Shown in pieces: positions 54,430 through 63,031 of a stretch of 64,000 nucleotides of DNA. The notes under the pieces were generated by a model that was not told the DNA's origin, searched no databases, and saw only the letters and a list, made by a program, of their open reading frames with translations. How positions within the stretch are numbered: the first letter of the stretch is position 1; every line of letters starts with the position of its first letter. The translations under genes were made by a program, and so were the position numbers. The stretch comes from Luteolibacter flavescens (GTDB lineage: Bacteria; Verrucomicrobiota; Verrucomicrobiia; Verrucomicrobiales; Akkermansiaceae). The DNA is taken from assembly GCF_025950085.1 (NCBI RefSeq), contig NZ_JAPDDS010000013.1, positions 1-64,000 of the forward strand. Direction: 5' to 3'.

Positions 54430-54725
54430 GGTCCAGAGGGTTGCGCGAAGCAAAAGGATCACCTGATGGCAAATCCAGAACTTTTTCCTCATCTCACATC
54501 GCAACTCAGTTACCGCCACCAAGCATCCACATCCTCGTTTTTATCCGAACGCAGACGCGTGAACCGAACACCCCTACAAACCAGCAAGCTCAACGGAAAA
54601 AGCTGACGGGGACTCGTGCAAAATCCACCGGGAGTCGCTCCAACTCCGCCGATACCCCGTCTCCGTGACCAGATCCTCGACAAGCGCCCCTGAAGCCGAT
54701 CATTTCCTCGGTGATCATTTCTCCG

Positions 54726-55250
54726 ATGAATGTGACATTCCGAACTGCGGTCCTCTCCGATCTTGAGGCGATCATTGCCCTTCTCGCTGATGACGAACTC
54801 GGCCGGCAGCGCGAGGTGATCTCCCATGAAATAGATCCTCGCTACATCGCGGCCTTTCACGCGATCGAGGCTGACTCAAACCAGCGGCTGATCGTTGCCG
54901 AGAGTGGAGCCGAGGTGGTCGGAACACTACAGCTTACATTCATTCCAAGCCTCACGCTCGTCGGCACTTGGCGGGCTCAAATCGAAGCGGTCAGGATAGC
55001 GTCTCAATTGCGAGGCCATGGGCTAGGGAGAATGATGTTCGAGTGGGCGATTGGCGAATGTGCGGCTTCAGGTTGTCAGATTCTCCAACTCACCACTGAC
55101 AAAAGCCGTCACGATGCTCACCGCTTTTACGAGAGCCTCGGATTCCTCCCGAGCCATGTGGGTTACAAGCTTGTCATTCAAAGGGACTCAGCAAGCAGGG
55201 TCCCGAGTCTCAGTCCTGAGTTCCCATCGATTGAAGAAGCGAATCCTTGA
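54726..55250 (+). CDS. GNAT-family N-acetyltransferase
   Basis: A 174-aa cytosolic acetyltransferase of the GNAT fold using acetyl-CoA; the acceptor is unknown. It opens MNVTFRTAVLSDLEAIIALL. The acetyl-CoA binding motif A is IASQLRGHGLGRMMFEWAIG, and the C-terminal FYESLGFLPSHVGYKL is the usual motif B. The middle HxIEADSNQRLIVAESGAEV pattern is family-like. A GTG 5 codons upstream is possible; ATG at 54726 is preferred. The 296-bp gap before it (54430-54725) has an imperfect repeat GATCATTTC at 54698 and 54713 and no gene. Confidence 0.92.
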   Translation: MNVTFRTAVLSDLEAIIALLADDELGRQREVISHEIDPRYIAAFHAIEADSNQRLIVAESGAEVVGTLQLTFIPSLTLVGTWRAQIEAVRIASQLRGHGLGRMMFEWAIGECAASGCQILQLTTDKSRHDAHRFYESLGFLPSHVGYKLVIQRDSASRVPSLSPEFPSIEEANP

Positions 55251-55325
55251 TCCCGCGCAACCGATGATTGAACTCGCGAACCATCGTCTCGCCGTGTAGA
55301 GGGATGCTGATACCATCAAGTCGCC

Positions 55326-55532
55326 ATGAATGAACTCAAGCAACGGCTGGCCGCGCTCGGATTGAGCGAGGAACAAATTGAAGGCACCCTCAAGACGGTC
55401 GCCGAATTCGTGAAATCGAAGCTGCCGCCGGAGTATGATGGTGCAGTCGATTCGCTGATGGCGGGCCAGACGCCCGACCTTTCCGCCATCGGCGGCGGGC
55501 TGCTGGACAAGTTCAAGGGCATGCTGGGCTGA
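55326..55532 (+). CDS. Small helical hypothetical protein
   Basis: A 68-aa protein, MNELKQRLAALGLSEEQIEG to DKFKGMLG, with regular Leu-spaced helices and GC-rich codons, so it is very likely real. The sequence LGLSEEQIEGTLKTVAEFVK reads as a helical bundle, and the end SAIGGGLLDKFKGMLG is flexible. No family with a known role is recognised. An 11-bp-stem terminator follows 27 bp downstream. Confidence 0.8.
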   Translation: MNELKQRLAALGLSEEQIEGTLKTVAEFVKSKLPPEYDGAVDSLMAGQTPDLSAIGGGLLDKFKGMLG

Positions 55533-55559
55533 CAGGCCCCGGCCGATCCGATCCCCTTG

Positions 55560-55593
55560 GGGACAGGAAGCCAAGCGGATGACTTCCTGTCCC
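55560..55593. terminator. Perfect 11-bp hairpin between convergent genes
   Basis: GGGACAGGAAG (55560-55570) pairs perfectly with CTTCCTGTCCC (55583-55593) around a 12-nt loop. It lies between the small plus-strand gene (stop 55532) and the minus-strand flippase gene (stop 55627). Weak pyrimidine tracts follow. It is probably a two-way transcript end. Confidence 0.6.
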
Positions 55594-55626
55594 TCTACTA
55601 TCCCCTCCCCTGTCTAACTGCCGCTT

Positions 55627-56967
55627 TCAGCCAACCGTCCGCAGACGGCCGGCCACTTCCCTCGGGAGGATCCACCCGGTGATCGCGAGGATCGACAGTG
55701 CGACCGCTGCGAGCATCGGAGCGATGCCTCCCCATTCCAGCGCTACGTACGCGGCCCCCGCCGCGAGCGTGGATTCTACAAATTGGATACGCGCCAACTT
55801 CCCGACCTGGCCGGTGCCGATCATCATGGCGTGATTCAGGTGCCGCCAGACGTGGGCAGCGAAATACAGGCCATAGGCGGCGAACATGACGCGCGGCAGG
55901 CCGGAGAATTCCTTGCCGAGCCACACGGAGAAGACCCACGGGCCGAGCAGCACCAGACCGGCGAAGGCACAGAGGGCAAAGCCGCTGCCATAGAGGTAGA
56001 GCTTCTTCGCCGCCTTCCGCGCCCATGTCACGTCGCCGCGGGCGAGTGCCGATGCGACCGCCGGCCACGTCGGAGTGCTCAGCATCATCACGAAGCCGAG
56101 CTGCATCACCGTCATCGAGATGAAAACGCCGTAAAGGGCAGTCGCGGCGGGTCCGCCGTGGCGACCCACGAGCCACCCGCAGAGATTGTATTCCACCACA
56201 CCGGTGATGAGCGTGGCGGCGGAGAAGGCGAGGCCGTCGGTGAAGAGATGCTTTGCGACCGGCAGGCGGAAGCGCGTCCAAGCGGGCCGGACTTCCGGGT
56301 GCTTCCGCCACAGGGCGATGGTATTGCAGAGCTTCGCCACGACGAGCGAGCCGTGCACGGCCAGCACGAGGAACCACACCTGCGGGACAAAGAGCACACC
56401 GACGCCGACCGCGATGGCGGCGAGCACGTTGCCCGCGGCACCCCACACGTTGTTGGACGATGCCTCCAACAGCCCCTCGCGGGTGCGGTCGGTGAGATTG
56501 AAAACGAACATCGCCACGAAGAGCCCGAGGCCGGTCCAAAGCGCGGGACGCAGCACGCTCTCCTTCCCCGCAAAGGACTCCCCGAAGATCGCGGGCAATG
56601 GAACCGTGAGGAGCACCGCGGCAAAGATCAGCCCAGCCAGAAGACCGAGGCCCGTGGAGAGGTAGAAGGCGCTGGAGGAAAGCCGCCGCACCTCGGCATC
56701 GTCCCCGTTCGCATTCGCCTTCGAGATGCCATGCGCCAGGGCGGGCCCGATGCCGACCTGCAGCAGCGAGATGGTGCCGAGCGTGACGCCGACAGCCGAG
56801 TAGAGGCCCAGCTCTTCCTTTCCGAGCACGCGCGCGGCAACGGGGATCGACACCAGTTGCAGCAGCGCGTTCCCGGCTTTCGAGAGGAAGGCGGTCACCA
56901 CCGCCAGCCGGATCGAGCGATCACGGCGCGCGGAATGCGATGACTCATCCATCAAGGCGGCATCCAT
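55627..56967 (-). CDS. Oligosaccharide flippase (Wzx/PST-type)
   Basis: A 446-aa inner-membrane protein of the polysaccharide transport / MATE-like flippase superfamily, with about 12-14 hydrophobic segments. Typical features are LAVVTAFLSKAGNALLQLVS, VAARVLGKEELGLYSAVGVT and FVMMLSTPTWPAVASALARG. It would flip lipid-linked EPS repeat units. An upstream in-frame TTG would include the dispersed repeat; ATG at 56967 (MDAALMDESSHS) is used. It is the last gene of the EPS operon, 109 bp after the glycosyltransferase, with two tandem hairpins in between. Confidence 0.88.
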   Translation of the reverse strand: MDAALMDESSHSARRDRSIRLAVVTAFLSKAGNALLQLVSIPVAARVLGKEELGLYSAVGVTLGTISLLQVGIGPALAHGISKANANGDDAEVRRLSSSAFYLSTGLGLLAGLIFAAVLLTVPLPAIFGESFAGKESVLRPALWTGLGLFVAMFVFNLTDRTREGLLEASSNNVWGAAGNVLAAIAVGVGVLFVPQVWFLVLAVHGSLVVAKLCNTIALWRKHPEVRPAWTRFRLPVAKHLFTDGLAFSAATLITGVVEYNLCGWLVGRHGGPAATALYGVFISMTVMQLGFVMMLSTPTWPAVASALARGDVTWARKAAKKLYLYGSGFALCAFAGLVLLGPWVFSVWLGKEFSGLPRVMFAAYGLYFAAHVWRHLNHAMMIGTGQVGKLARIQFVESTLAAGAAYVALEWGGIAPMLAAVALSILAITGWILPREVAGRLRTVG

Positions 56968-56974
56968 CGGAAAA

Positions 56975-57003
56975 GAGACGGGAGACTTCAAGACCCAAGA
57001 CGC
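56975..57003. repeat. Single copy of the CTTGGGTCTT dispersed motif
   Basis: The 29 bp match the inverted-repeat arm at 7202-7230 at 26 of 29 positions (core GAGAC...GACTT, AGACCCAAGACGC). As at 7202-7305, it lies just before a start codon and is oriented so that TCTTGGGTCTT points towards the gene (flippase start at 56967). Confidence 0.7.
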
Positions 57004-57012
57004 GGGATTTCA

Positions 57013-57048
57013 AAGGTGATCCACCTTCCCGGGACCATCGGTCCCGGG
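57013..57048 (-). repeat. Two tandem hairpins with ATC loops
   Basis: AAGGTG-ATC-CACCTT (57013-57027) is directly followed by CCCGGGACC-ATC-GGTCCCGGG (57028-57048). Both stems are perfect (6 and 9 bp) and both have a three-base ATC loop. They sit in the gap between the phosphoglycosyl transferase gene and the flippase gene of the same operon, so they could attenuate or stabilise the transcript. No T-run follows on the minus strand. Confidence 0.8.
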
Positions 57049-57076
57049 TTCCACGACTTGTCAGGCCCTCGTCACT

Positions 57077-58594
57077 TCAGCAGGCACCCTTCCGGTTGAA
57101 GAAGGTCATCATCATGATCTGGAGGTCGAGGAAGACATTCCAGTTCTCGATGTAGTCGAGGTCGAACTTCACGCGCTCGCGCAGGCAGGTATCGCCGCGC
57201 AGGCCGTTCACCTGGGCCCAGCCGGTCACGCCGGGCTTGATGTTGTGGCGCACGTTGTAGTGGGGGATGTCTTCCTTGAAGTTCTCGATCAGCTCCGGGC
57301 GCTCCGGACGCGGTCCGACGAGGCTCATCTCGCCGGTCAGCACGTTCCAGAACTGCGGCAGCTCGTCGATATTCCACTCGCGCATGAAGGCCCCCACCTT
57401 CAGGCGGCGCGGGTCGTCCTTCACGGTCCAGCCCGGGCGACCGTTCGACTCGGCATCCACCTTCATCGAGCGGATCTTGATGATGTCGAAGGGACGGCCA
57501 TTCAGGCCAATGCGACGCTGGCGGTAGAAGACCGGGCCGCGCGACTCCATGCGCACCATGGCGCAAAAGGCTGCGATGACCGGGGCGAAAAGGACCAGGC
57601 CGAAGATTGCACCGATGATGTCGATGCCGCGCTTCATGGCGTTGTTGAAGGCGTGGTGAAGCGGCAGCTTGCCGATGCCGAGGACCGGCATGCCTTGGAA
57701 ATTCTCGAGCTGCAGGCCGGAGACAAGGATCTGGAAGCAGCTCGGCACCAGCTTGAAGTCCACGAATTCCTTCCCGCAGGTCTCGGCCAGCAGGAGCATT
57801 TCGTGGCGATCCATGCAGCCGTCGACAGCCATGATGAGGTCGGCACCGGAATTCCGGACGATGTCGCGGAAGTCATCGTAGGAGCCGAGCACCGGGGCAT
57901 CGGACGGCGGAGCGGACTCCAGCTTGCCATTCGGCGGCAGGATTACGCCATGCACGTCGATCTGCTGCGAGCGGCCTTCGCTGAAGCGGCCGATCGCACG
58001 GCTGCACTCAGCATTCCAGCCCACGAAGACCGCCTTCTGCCGAAGCGCTTGAGCGAAGGACTCGCGGCGCAGCACGCAGAAGAGGAACCAGCGCCAGCCG
58101 CAGAGGAGTGCGATGGCGGTCACGCTGCCGAGCACGCAGTAGGCACGGCTGATCGCGGGATCCAGCTTGAGGATCAGGGCGATGCCGAGGAAAGCGACGA
58201 GCCAGATGGCGCAGGTTTTTACGATCACCGTAAAGGTGCGGCGGATCGCGAGGTAGTTGCGCGGATCGTGGACGCGGAAATTCGCCAGCAGAGCAAGCAT
58301 CAGTCCACCGCCAATGAGGACGTGGCCAGCGTAAGCGCTCAGGCTGATCTCCGGATCATCCACTCCGACGTATTGGAGCTGGGACTCGAAGCGCACCAAA
58401 TAGGCGATGAGCATCGAAATGAAGACCACGGCGGCATCTCCCAGGAAGCTGATCGCAATCAACTTCTGGTGGGCCACCCAAGGACGGTGGCGATGGCGCA
58501 GCGAATACGAGCGGGACTGATCGAGGGGTGGCAGCGAGGTCGAATCGATGGGGGACGATTCTTCCACAATCGGTGCCGGGGGAGCACAGTTCAT
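57077..58594 (-). CDS. WcaJ-type undecaprenyl-phosphate sugar phosphotransferase
   Basis: A 505-aa inner-membrane initiating enzyme of EPS synthesis (polyisoprenyl-phosphate hexose-1-phosphate transferase). Several membrane segments (residues about 45-165) precede a CoA-binding-3-like domain (AVFVGWNAECSRAIGRF). The C-terminal bacterial sugar transferase domain has KRGIDIIGAIFGLVLFAPV, GPVFYRQRRIGLNGRPFDII, DELPQFWNVLTGEMSLVGPR and KPGVTGWAQVNGLRG. The likely donor is UDP-glucose or UDP-galactose, not proven. A start at GTG 58639 is possible; ATG at 58594 is preferred. It is followed by a 107-bp gap from the upstream co-polymerase gene, without a visible terminator. Confidence 0.94.
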   Translation of the reverse strand: MNCAPPAPIVEESSPIDSTSLPPLDQSRSYSLRHRHRPWVAHQKLIAISFLGDAAVVFISMLIAYLVRFESQLQYVGVDDPEISLSAYAGHVLIGGGLMLALLANFRVHDPRNYLAIRRTFTVIVKTCAIWLVAFLGIALILKLDPAISRAYCVLGSVTAIALLCGWRWFLFCVLRRESFAQALRQKAVFVGWNAECSRAIGRFSEGRSQQIDVHGVILPPNGKLESAPPSDAPVLGSYDDFRDIVRNSGADLIMAVDGCMDRHEMLLLAETCGKEFVDFKLVPSCFQILVSGLQLENFQGMPVLGIGKLPLHHAFNNAMKRGIDIIGAIFGLVLFAPVIAAFCAMVRMESRGPVFYRQRRIGLNGRPFDIIKIRSMKVDAESNGRPGWTVKDDPRRLKVGAFMREWNIDELPQFWNVLTGEMSLVGPRPERPELIENFKEDIPHYNVRHNIKPGVTGWAQVNGLRGDTCLRERVKFDLDYIENWNVFLDLQIMMMTFFNRKGAC

Positions 58595-58701
58595 GGGACG
58601 GGGGGATGTGGGTGTGTTTGACCGGGGGAGGTCAATCACGGTCGGGGGGACCGGTGACGGCGGAACTCTAACTAGGGAATTTTCGGACGCAAGCTAGGAA
58701 A

Positions 58702-60912
58702 TCAGGAAATCACGGGGGATGAACTTTCAGGAGAAGCCGACCCTTCACCGGTCTTAGCTTCTGCCGCGGGACCAGCGAGGGCCGGGTGGCTGAAGGGGAC
58801 GACAGGCTCGGGTGCCGAGTGGCCTTTCGACCTGACCGGCAACTCGTTCCAGACGAAACCCATCAAATTGCCACCGGTCGCGCGGATCATCTCAGCGGCC
58901 TTGCGGAGGTTCTTCCGCTCGCTGGCGTTCTGGCGCACCACGAGGCAAACGCGGTCGGCGTAACGGGAAATCGCGAGCGCATCGCTCACCGCGAGCACCG
59001 GCGGGCTGTCGATGACGACGGCGTCGAACCACCGGTAGGCATCTTCCAGCAGGGCCGGGAAACGCGTGCCGGAGAGTAGCTCGGCGGCATCGTCGCGCAT
59101 CGGGCCGGAGGACATCAGGTAGAGATTTGGCAGCGCGGTGGGGAAGCAGGCCTTCGCCGGGTCGGACTTGCCGGAGAGGTAGTCGCCGAGCCCGCCGAAC
59201 TCCGCCTTCACGTGCTCCCGGCTGAGGCCGGGCCGGCGCATGTCGCCATCCAGCAGGAGCGTCCGCTGGCCTTGCATGGCGAGCGACGCGGCGTAATTCA
59301 TCGCGCAAAGCGAGCGACCCTCGCCCGGCACCGCACTGGCGAAAAGGATGGTGCGCGCATCGGGCTTCGCCTGCGGCGGCAGCAGGATGGCCCGCAGGCG
59401 GCGGAATGCCTCGGCGGTGGGCGAGGCGGGATCGGACAGCAGCACCATGTCCCCTTCCCTGCCAGCCTCGAGCGGCGGCAGGCTGGCGAGCAGCGGGGCA
59501 CCGGTGGCACGCGCGGCACTGGCGGAGTCACGGACGCGGCCGTCGCGGAGCTCCGAGCCCACGAGCAGCGTGAAGCCGCCCATCATTCCAACGAACGCCG
59601 CCAGCGGGAAAAGGATCTTCTTCGCGGGCTTCGTCGCCTTCTCGGGCACGAACGGAGGCTCGGCCCACGTGATGGCGGAGGCGGCGACCGCGCTGGTGAG
59701 GGCCGTCTCGCGAAGGCGAAGGTCCACGGTGGCGTGCAGCTCGCGCGCCGCATCGGCCTCGCGCTTCAGGGCGTCGAAGTTCGAGCGGACTCCCTCCACG
59801 CCGATGGCCACGGTGCGCGCGCCCTCGACCTCGCCCTGCAGCTTGGCCTCGTTTTCCAGAGCGACATGGTAGCTGCGCTCCAGCGCCTTGCCCGCGGAAC
59901 GCACCGCGCCGATGAGATCTTCCTTGAGGCTGGTGACCTCACGGTCCGCCTCCTTGAAGACGGGGTGCTTGAAGAGATAGCGCTCCTTGATCTTCGCGAA
60001 TTCCAGTTCCTTTGCCTGAAGCGAGCGGGAGAGGGAAAGCACCTCCTCCGAGCGGGCCGTGGTGGCGATGCCACCGAGCGAGTCCGGGTCCTCGGGGTCG
60101 AATTTCTTGAAGGACTCGTACTCCGCCTCCAGGCGCAGCCGCTCCGACTTCGCCTGGGTGAGCTGCGTATTGAGCGCGCCGAGTTGATCGGTCACGGGGC
60201 CGGAGCCCTCGCGGCCCTCAAGTCCGGGGACGGGGTGGGTTTCGCGGAATTCCTGCAGGCGGGCATTCGCGGCATCCATCGACTGGCGGAGCTTCTCCTC
60301 TTCCTTTGCCAGTCCCTCCACGGCGCGCCGGGCGAGGTCCTCGCGGCGGTCCTTGATCCAGAGATCGTATTCGGACACCAGCGACTCCACGATGCTCTTG
60401 GCGCGCTCGGGATCCGTGTCCTCCACGCTGATCACAACCACGCGGGTGCCGCGGTCGAGTTCCACGCGGGTACGGCTGGCGAGCAGCGCAACGACGCCCT
60501 GCTCGCTCGTTCCCGGCGGGGCGAAATCCTTCGCCGTGAAGAGGTCGTGGGATTTCGCCACACGCATCAGCAGGGCGGAGGAAGCCATGTTCCGCTCGAT
60601 GGTGCGGAGCTGTTCGAGATCCTTGGAATCCTCCGGTGACAGGCCGTCGATATTCAGCACCCGCGGGGCGTGGCTGCTCACCTCCACCGAGCCGGTGGAG
60701 ACGTAGATCTTCGGAGCCTTCTTCACATAGTAGGCCATCGCACCGACGGCGAGCGCCATGCCCAGAATGACGAGCCAGCCCCGGCGCAGCAGGATGCCAA
60801 AGAGGCGTCCGGGCTCCACCTTCGGCAGATAAAGGGTCGGCTCGGCGATCGCCAGCTCCGTACTGCGGGGAGCTGCGGGCACGAGGGATTCCGTTTTGCG
60901 TGGCGATGGCAT
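58702..60912 (-). CDS. Wzc-like co-polymerase/tyrosine-kinase with altered Walker A
   Basis: A 736-aa inner-membrane protein with a Wzz domain and a BY-kinase-type ATPase domain, acting in EPS chain length and export. It has two membrane segments (RGWLVILGMALAVGAMAYYV near 45-64 and FPLAAFVGMMGGFTLLVG near 440) with a long coiled coil between (about 175-370). The ATPase part has SAVPGEGRSLCAMNYA in place of PGEGKS/T, so the P-loop Lys is Arg (about residue 534). Walker A' TLLLDGDMRRPGL and Walker B VVIDSPPVL look normal. The C-terminal tail lacks any Tyr, unlike true Wzc tails. It starts 9 bp after the Wza-like gene. Confidence 0.92.
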   Translation of the reverse strand: MPSPRKTESLVPAAPRSTELAIAEPTLYLPKVEPGRLFGILLRRGWLVILGMALAVGAMAYYVKKAPKIYVSTGSVEVSSHAPRVLNIDGLSPEDSKDLEQLRTIERNMASSALLMRVAKSHDLFTAKDFAPPGTSEQGVVALLASRTRVELDRGTRVVVISVEDTDPERAKSIVESLVSEYDLWIKDRREDLARRAVEGLAKEEEKLRQSMDAANARLQEFRETHPVPGLEGREGSGPVTDQLGALNTQLTQAKSERLRLEAEYESFKKFDPEDPDSLGGIATTARSEEVLSLSRSLQAKELEFAKIKERYLFKHPVFKEADREVTSLKEDLIGAVRSAGKALERSYHVALENEAKLQGEVEGARTVAIGVEGVRSNFDALKREADAARELHATVDLRLRETALTSAVAASAITWAEPPFVPEKATKPAKKILFPLAAFVGMMGGFTLLVGSELRDGRVRDSASAARATGAPLLASLPPLEAGREGDMVLLSDPASPTAEAFRRLRAILLPPQAKPDARTILFASAVPGEGRSLCAMNYAASLAMQGQRTLLLDGDMRRPGLSREHVKAEFGGLGDYLSGKSDPAKACFPTALPNLYLMSSGPMRDDAAELLSGTRFPALLEDAYRWFDAVVIDSPPVLAVSDALAISRYADRVCLVVRQNASERKNLRKAAEMIRATGGNLMGFVWNELPVRSKGHSAPEPVVPFSHPALAGPAAEAKTGEGSASPESSSPVIS

Positions 60913-60921
60913 CGGCGGACC

Positions 60922-61497
60922 TTAGAAAAGACTTTCGGGAATGCTCAGCACGTCGCCGTCCTTGAGCGGGACATCGGCCACCTTGCCAGAAGTGATGTCC
61001 TTCAGATTGATCGTCTGGACCTTCCCGCCGGAGCGCTTGAGCGTGATCTTCTTGGTATTCGCGATGCGGGTGGAACCACCTGCCATGCCGATGGCTTCCA
61101 CCACGGTGAGGGAGCGATTGGCCGGCAGCTCGAAGACCCCGGAATTCTGCACCTGGCCGAGCACGGTGATGGTGCGGCGGATACGGCCCTCGATGGTCAC
61201 GGTCACCTCGGGCTTCACGAGGTAGCCGTCCTTGAGCTTCGCCTCGATCGCCTTCGCGGCGGACTCGGTACTGAGTCCGGCGAGCTTCACCGAGCCGATC
61301 AGCGGCATGGTGATGGTGCCGCTGGTGGAAAGCTGGCCGGTGGTGGTCAGGTCGTCCTCGCGGAAGACCCGGATTTCCACGGTATCGCGCTGGCCGATGA
61401 TGCCGGAGGCGCGGCCACCCTCGGCGGTCTGGCCTGAGCTGAATGCCGCCAGCAAGCCGATGATGGCGCACAGCAGGAGCAGGAATTTCACGTTCAT
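60922..61497 (-). CDS. Wza-like polysaccharide export protein (short form)
   Basis: A 191-aa exported protein with a signal peptide (MNVKFLLLLCAIIGLLAAFS). It has a Poly_export domain (QRDTVEIRVFREDDLTTTGQ, TITMPLIGSVKLAGLSTESA) and one SLBB domain (RTITVLGQVQNSGVFELPAN, VEAIGMAGGSTRIANTKKIT). The outer-membrane helix of full Wza is absent and no lipobox Cys follows the signal peptide, so the true exit pore may be another protein, perhaps the barrel encoded before it. It is 16 bp after that gene and 9 bp before the co-polymerase gene, probably in the same operon. Confidence 0.93.
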   Translation of the reverse strand: MNVKFLLLLCAIIGLLAAFSSGQTAEGGRASGIIGQRDTVEIRVFREDDLTTTGQLSTSGTITMPLIGSVKLAGLSTESAAKAIEAKLKDGYLVKPEVTVTIEGRIRRTITVLGQVQNSGVFELPANRSLTVVEAIGMAGGSTRIANTKKITLKRSGGKVQTINLKDITSGKVADVPLKDGDVLSIPESLF

Positions 61498-61513
61498 GTC
61501 AGGGGGGGATCTG

Positions 61514-62758
61514 TTAGAATCGGTAGCCCATTTCGATGCCCGCGCCATGGTTTTCGTAGCCAAAGGCGCGGCTGTTGGAGCGGTTCTCCGAGTAGCGGTA
61601 GAAGAGGCCCATGCTGAAATCGTCCGTGAAGCGGTACTCCACGGCCGGGCGGATGAAGTGGATCTTGTCCTCGCGACCGGCGATTCCAGCGCCGGAAACG
61701 CGGCTGTATTCAGCACTCTCCACGCCACCCTCAAGCTTCGCGCTCCACTTCTCGCCGAGGCGCTGGGTGATGCCGAGCGCCACACCACCCTGGGTGTAAT
61801 TCTGGCCAGCCAGATAGGCAGATGCGCGCTCGCGGCGGTAGGCATCCAGATAGATCTCGGTGCCTTCCTTGGGAGTCCAGCCGACGCGGGCCTCGACCAC
61901 CGGCGTGGTGTCCGAGCCGCTGTCAAAAATCCGGTGCTCGGCGCCGACCTCGATATCGACGGCGATCTTCTCGCGGGGCTTCCACTCGATGCGGGCCGTG
62001 GTCCGGTGGACATCCTGCGGCCCCGCACCATCCACCTCGAAGCGCCCGAACTTGTAGGCCGCGCTCAAGGTCGTCTTCGGCGAGTAGGCGTAGCGCAGCG
62101 CGATGCCGCCGTAGGCATTGCTGGAGTCGGCGAAGCGCGAGTCGTCGTAAGTCGTGGACTCGTAGCCCGCTGCGACTTCCACCGCCACCCGCTCCCGTAC
62201 CGACCATGTCACACGGGCCTCACTCGCGAATTCCGTGCGATCCGTCAGCGTGCCGGTATCGGCGGTGGCATCCCCCAACGACCGGGCTTCCCCCGAGTAG
62301 GCGAGCTTGATCGCCTGGCCACGCCAGCCGACTTCCCAAGACGCGACCTGATCGACGCGATCATTGTCGCTAAAATCCGAATACTTCACCCCCGTGGGCT
62401 TGTAGGCCGCGCGGATGTAGCCGCCCTCGCCCTCCTTCGGGTCGCCCTTCCGCCACGCGATGGCGGGCGAGACCTTCACGACGAAGTCCGATTGCGCGTT
62501 GGGGCTCAGGAAGATGTTGTCGTCGTAGGCCGCGGAGATCGCGATGCCCATTTCGAGTTCCTCCGAGCGCTCCTTGCCCGCCAGTCCGTCGAGGCGCGGT
62601 GCATTCCGGGGGACAATACGGCTGTCCACCTCACCATCCAGCCGGCCGGGGGCCGCGGAGGTGAGTTCCTCGGCCGACGAAGGGGCCAAGACGCCCGCCG
62701 CCAGCGCGGCGATCGTCATCGGCACCACTCGGGGGGCTCGTGGCACTCGGTGGGACAT
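61514..62758 (-). CDS. Outer-membrane beta-barrel protein of the EPS operon
   Basis: A 414-aa exported protein of the BBP2-type outer-membrane beta-barrel group that often accompanies EPS export operons. A signal-like N-terminus (VVPMTIAALAAGVLAPSSAE) leads to repeated amphipathic strands such as MGIAISAAYDDNIFLSPNAQ, VSPAIAWRKGD, EARVTWSVRERVAVEVAAGY and EYRFTDDFSMGLFYRYSENR, ending with HGAGIEMGYRF, a C-terminal aromatic strand. The AYDDNIFLSP motif is typical. It heads the minus-strand EPS operon with the promoter candidate right upstream. It may form the outer-membrane passage or scaffold for the polysaccharide; this is inferred. Confidence 0.9.
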   Translation of the reverse strand: MSHRVPRAPRVVPMTIAALAAGVLAPSSAEELTSAAPGRLDGEVDSRIVPRNAPRLDGLAGKERSEELEMGIAISAAYDDNIFLSPNAQSDFVVKVSPAIAWRKGDPKEGEGGYIRAAYKPTGVKYSDFSDNDRVDQVASWEVGWRGQAIKLAYSGEARSLGDATADTGTLTDRTEFASEARVTWSVRERVAVEVAAGYESTTYDDSRFADSSNAYGGIALRYAYSPKTTLSAAYKFGRFEVDGAGPQDVHRTTARIEWKPREKIAVDIEVGAEHRIFDSGSDTTPVVEARVGWTPKEGTEIYLDAYRRERASAYLAGQNYTQGGVALGITQRLGEKWSAKLEGGVESAEYSRVSGAGIAGREDKIHFIRPAVEYRFTDDFSMGLFYRYSENRSNSRAFGYENHGAGIEMGYRF

Positions 62759-63031
62759 GGGGGAAAATCAGCGCGCGAACTTTAAAAAATTCCAACAAAA
62801 ACGGCAAGAAATTTCAAATTTCCAAACCTTACGCCTTCGCGTAATGCTGAATTTACAACTTCCTGATAGAGATCGGGAGGCGCATGAGTTAAAGAAAACT
62901 GTCTTCCAAAGCTCACCCCGAGCGCCACTCACCCCCATCCCCCCGGCCAACACCCAGCCCGATTATTGACCTTGCCTTATTTTTAAAATAGTCGAGCCGT
63001 TGTCCACATTCACTGTCGCCCGCCCGCTTGC
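62759..63031. promoter_or_regulatory. Divergent control region of EPS operon and adenylation gene
   Basis: A 273-bp AT-rich spacer. On the minus strand a candidate promoter has TTGCCG (62802-62807) and TAAAGT (62779-62784) separated by 17 bp, each 4/6 to consensus, about 20 bp before the barrel start. Further upstream is a perfect TTACGC-CTTC-GCGTAA (62828-62843), a hairpin or operator candidate. On the plus strand TTGACC at 62966 and TAAAAT at 62984 are too close (12 bp) for a normal sigma-70 promoter. Confidence 0.35.

Noticed and set aside
57245-60639. Long plus-strand frames opposite the WcaJ-like and Wzc-like genes
   Set aside because: These are shadows; the minus-strand frames have full sets of family motifs.
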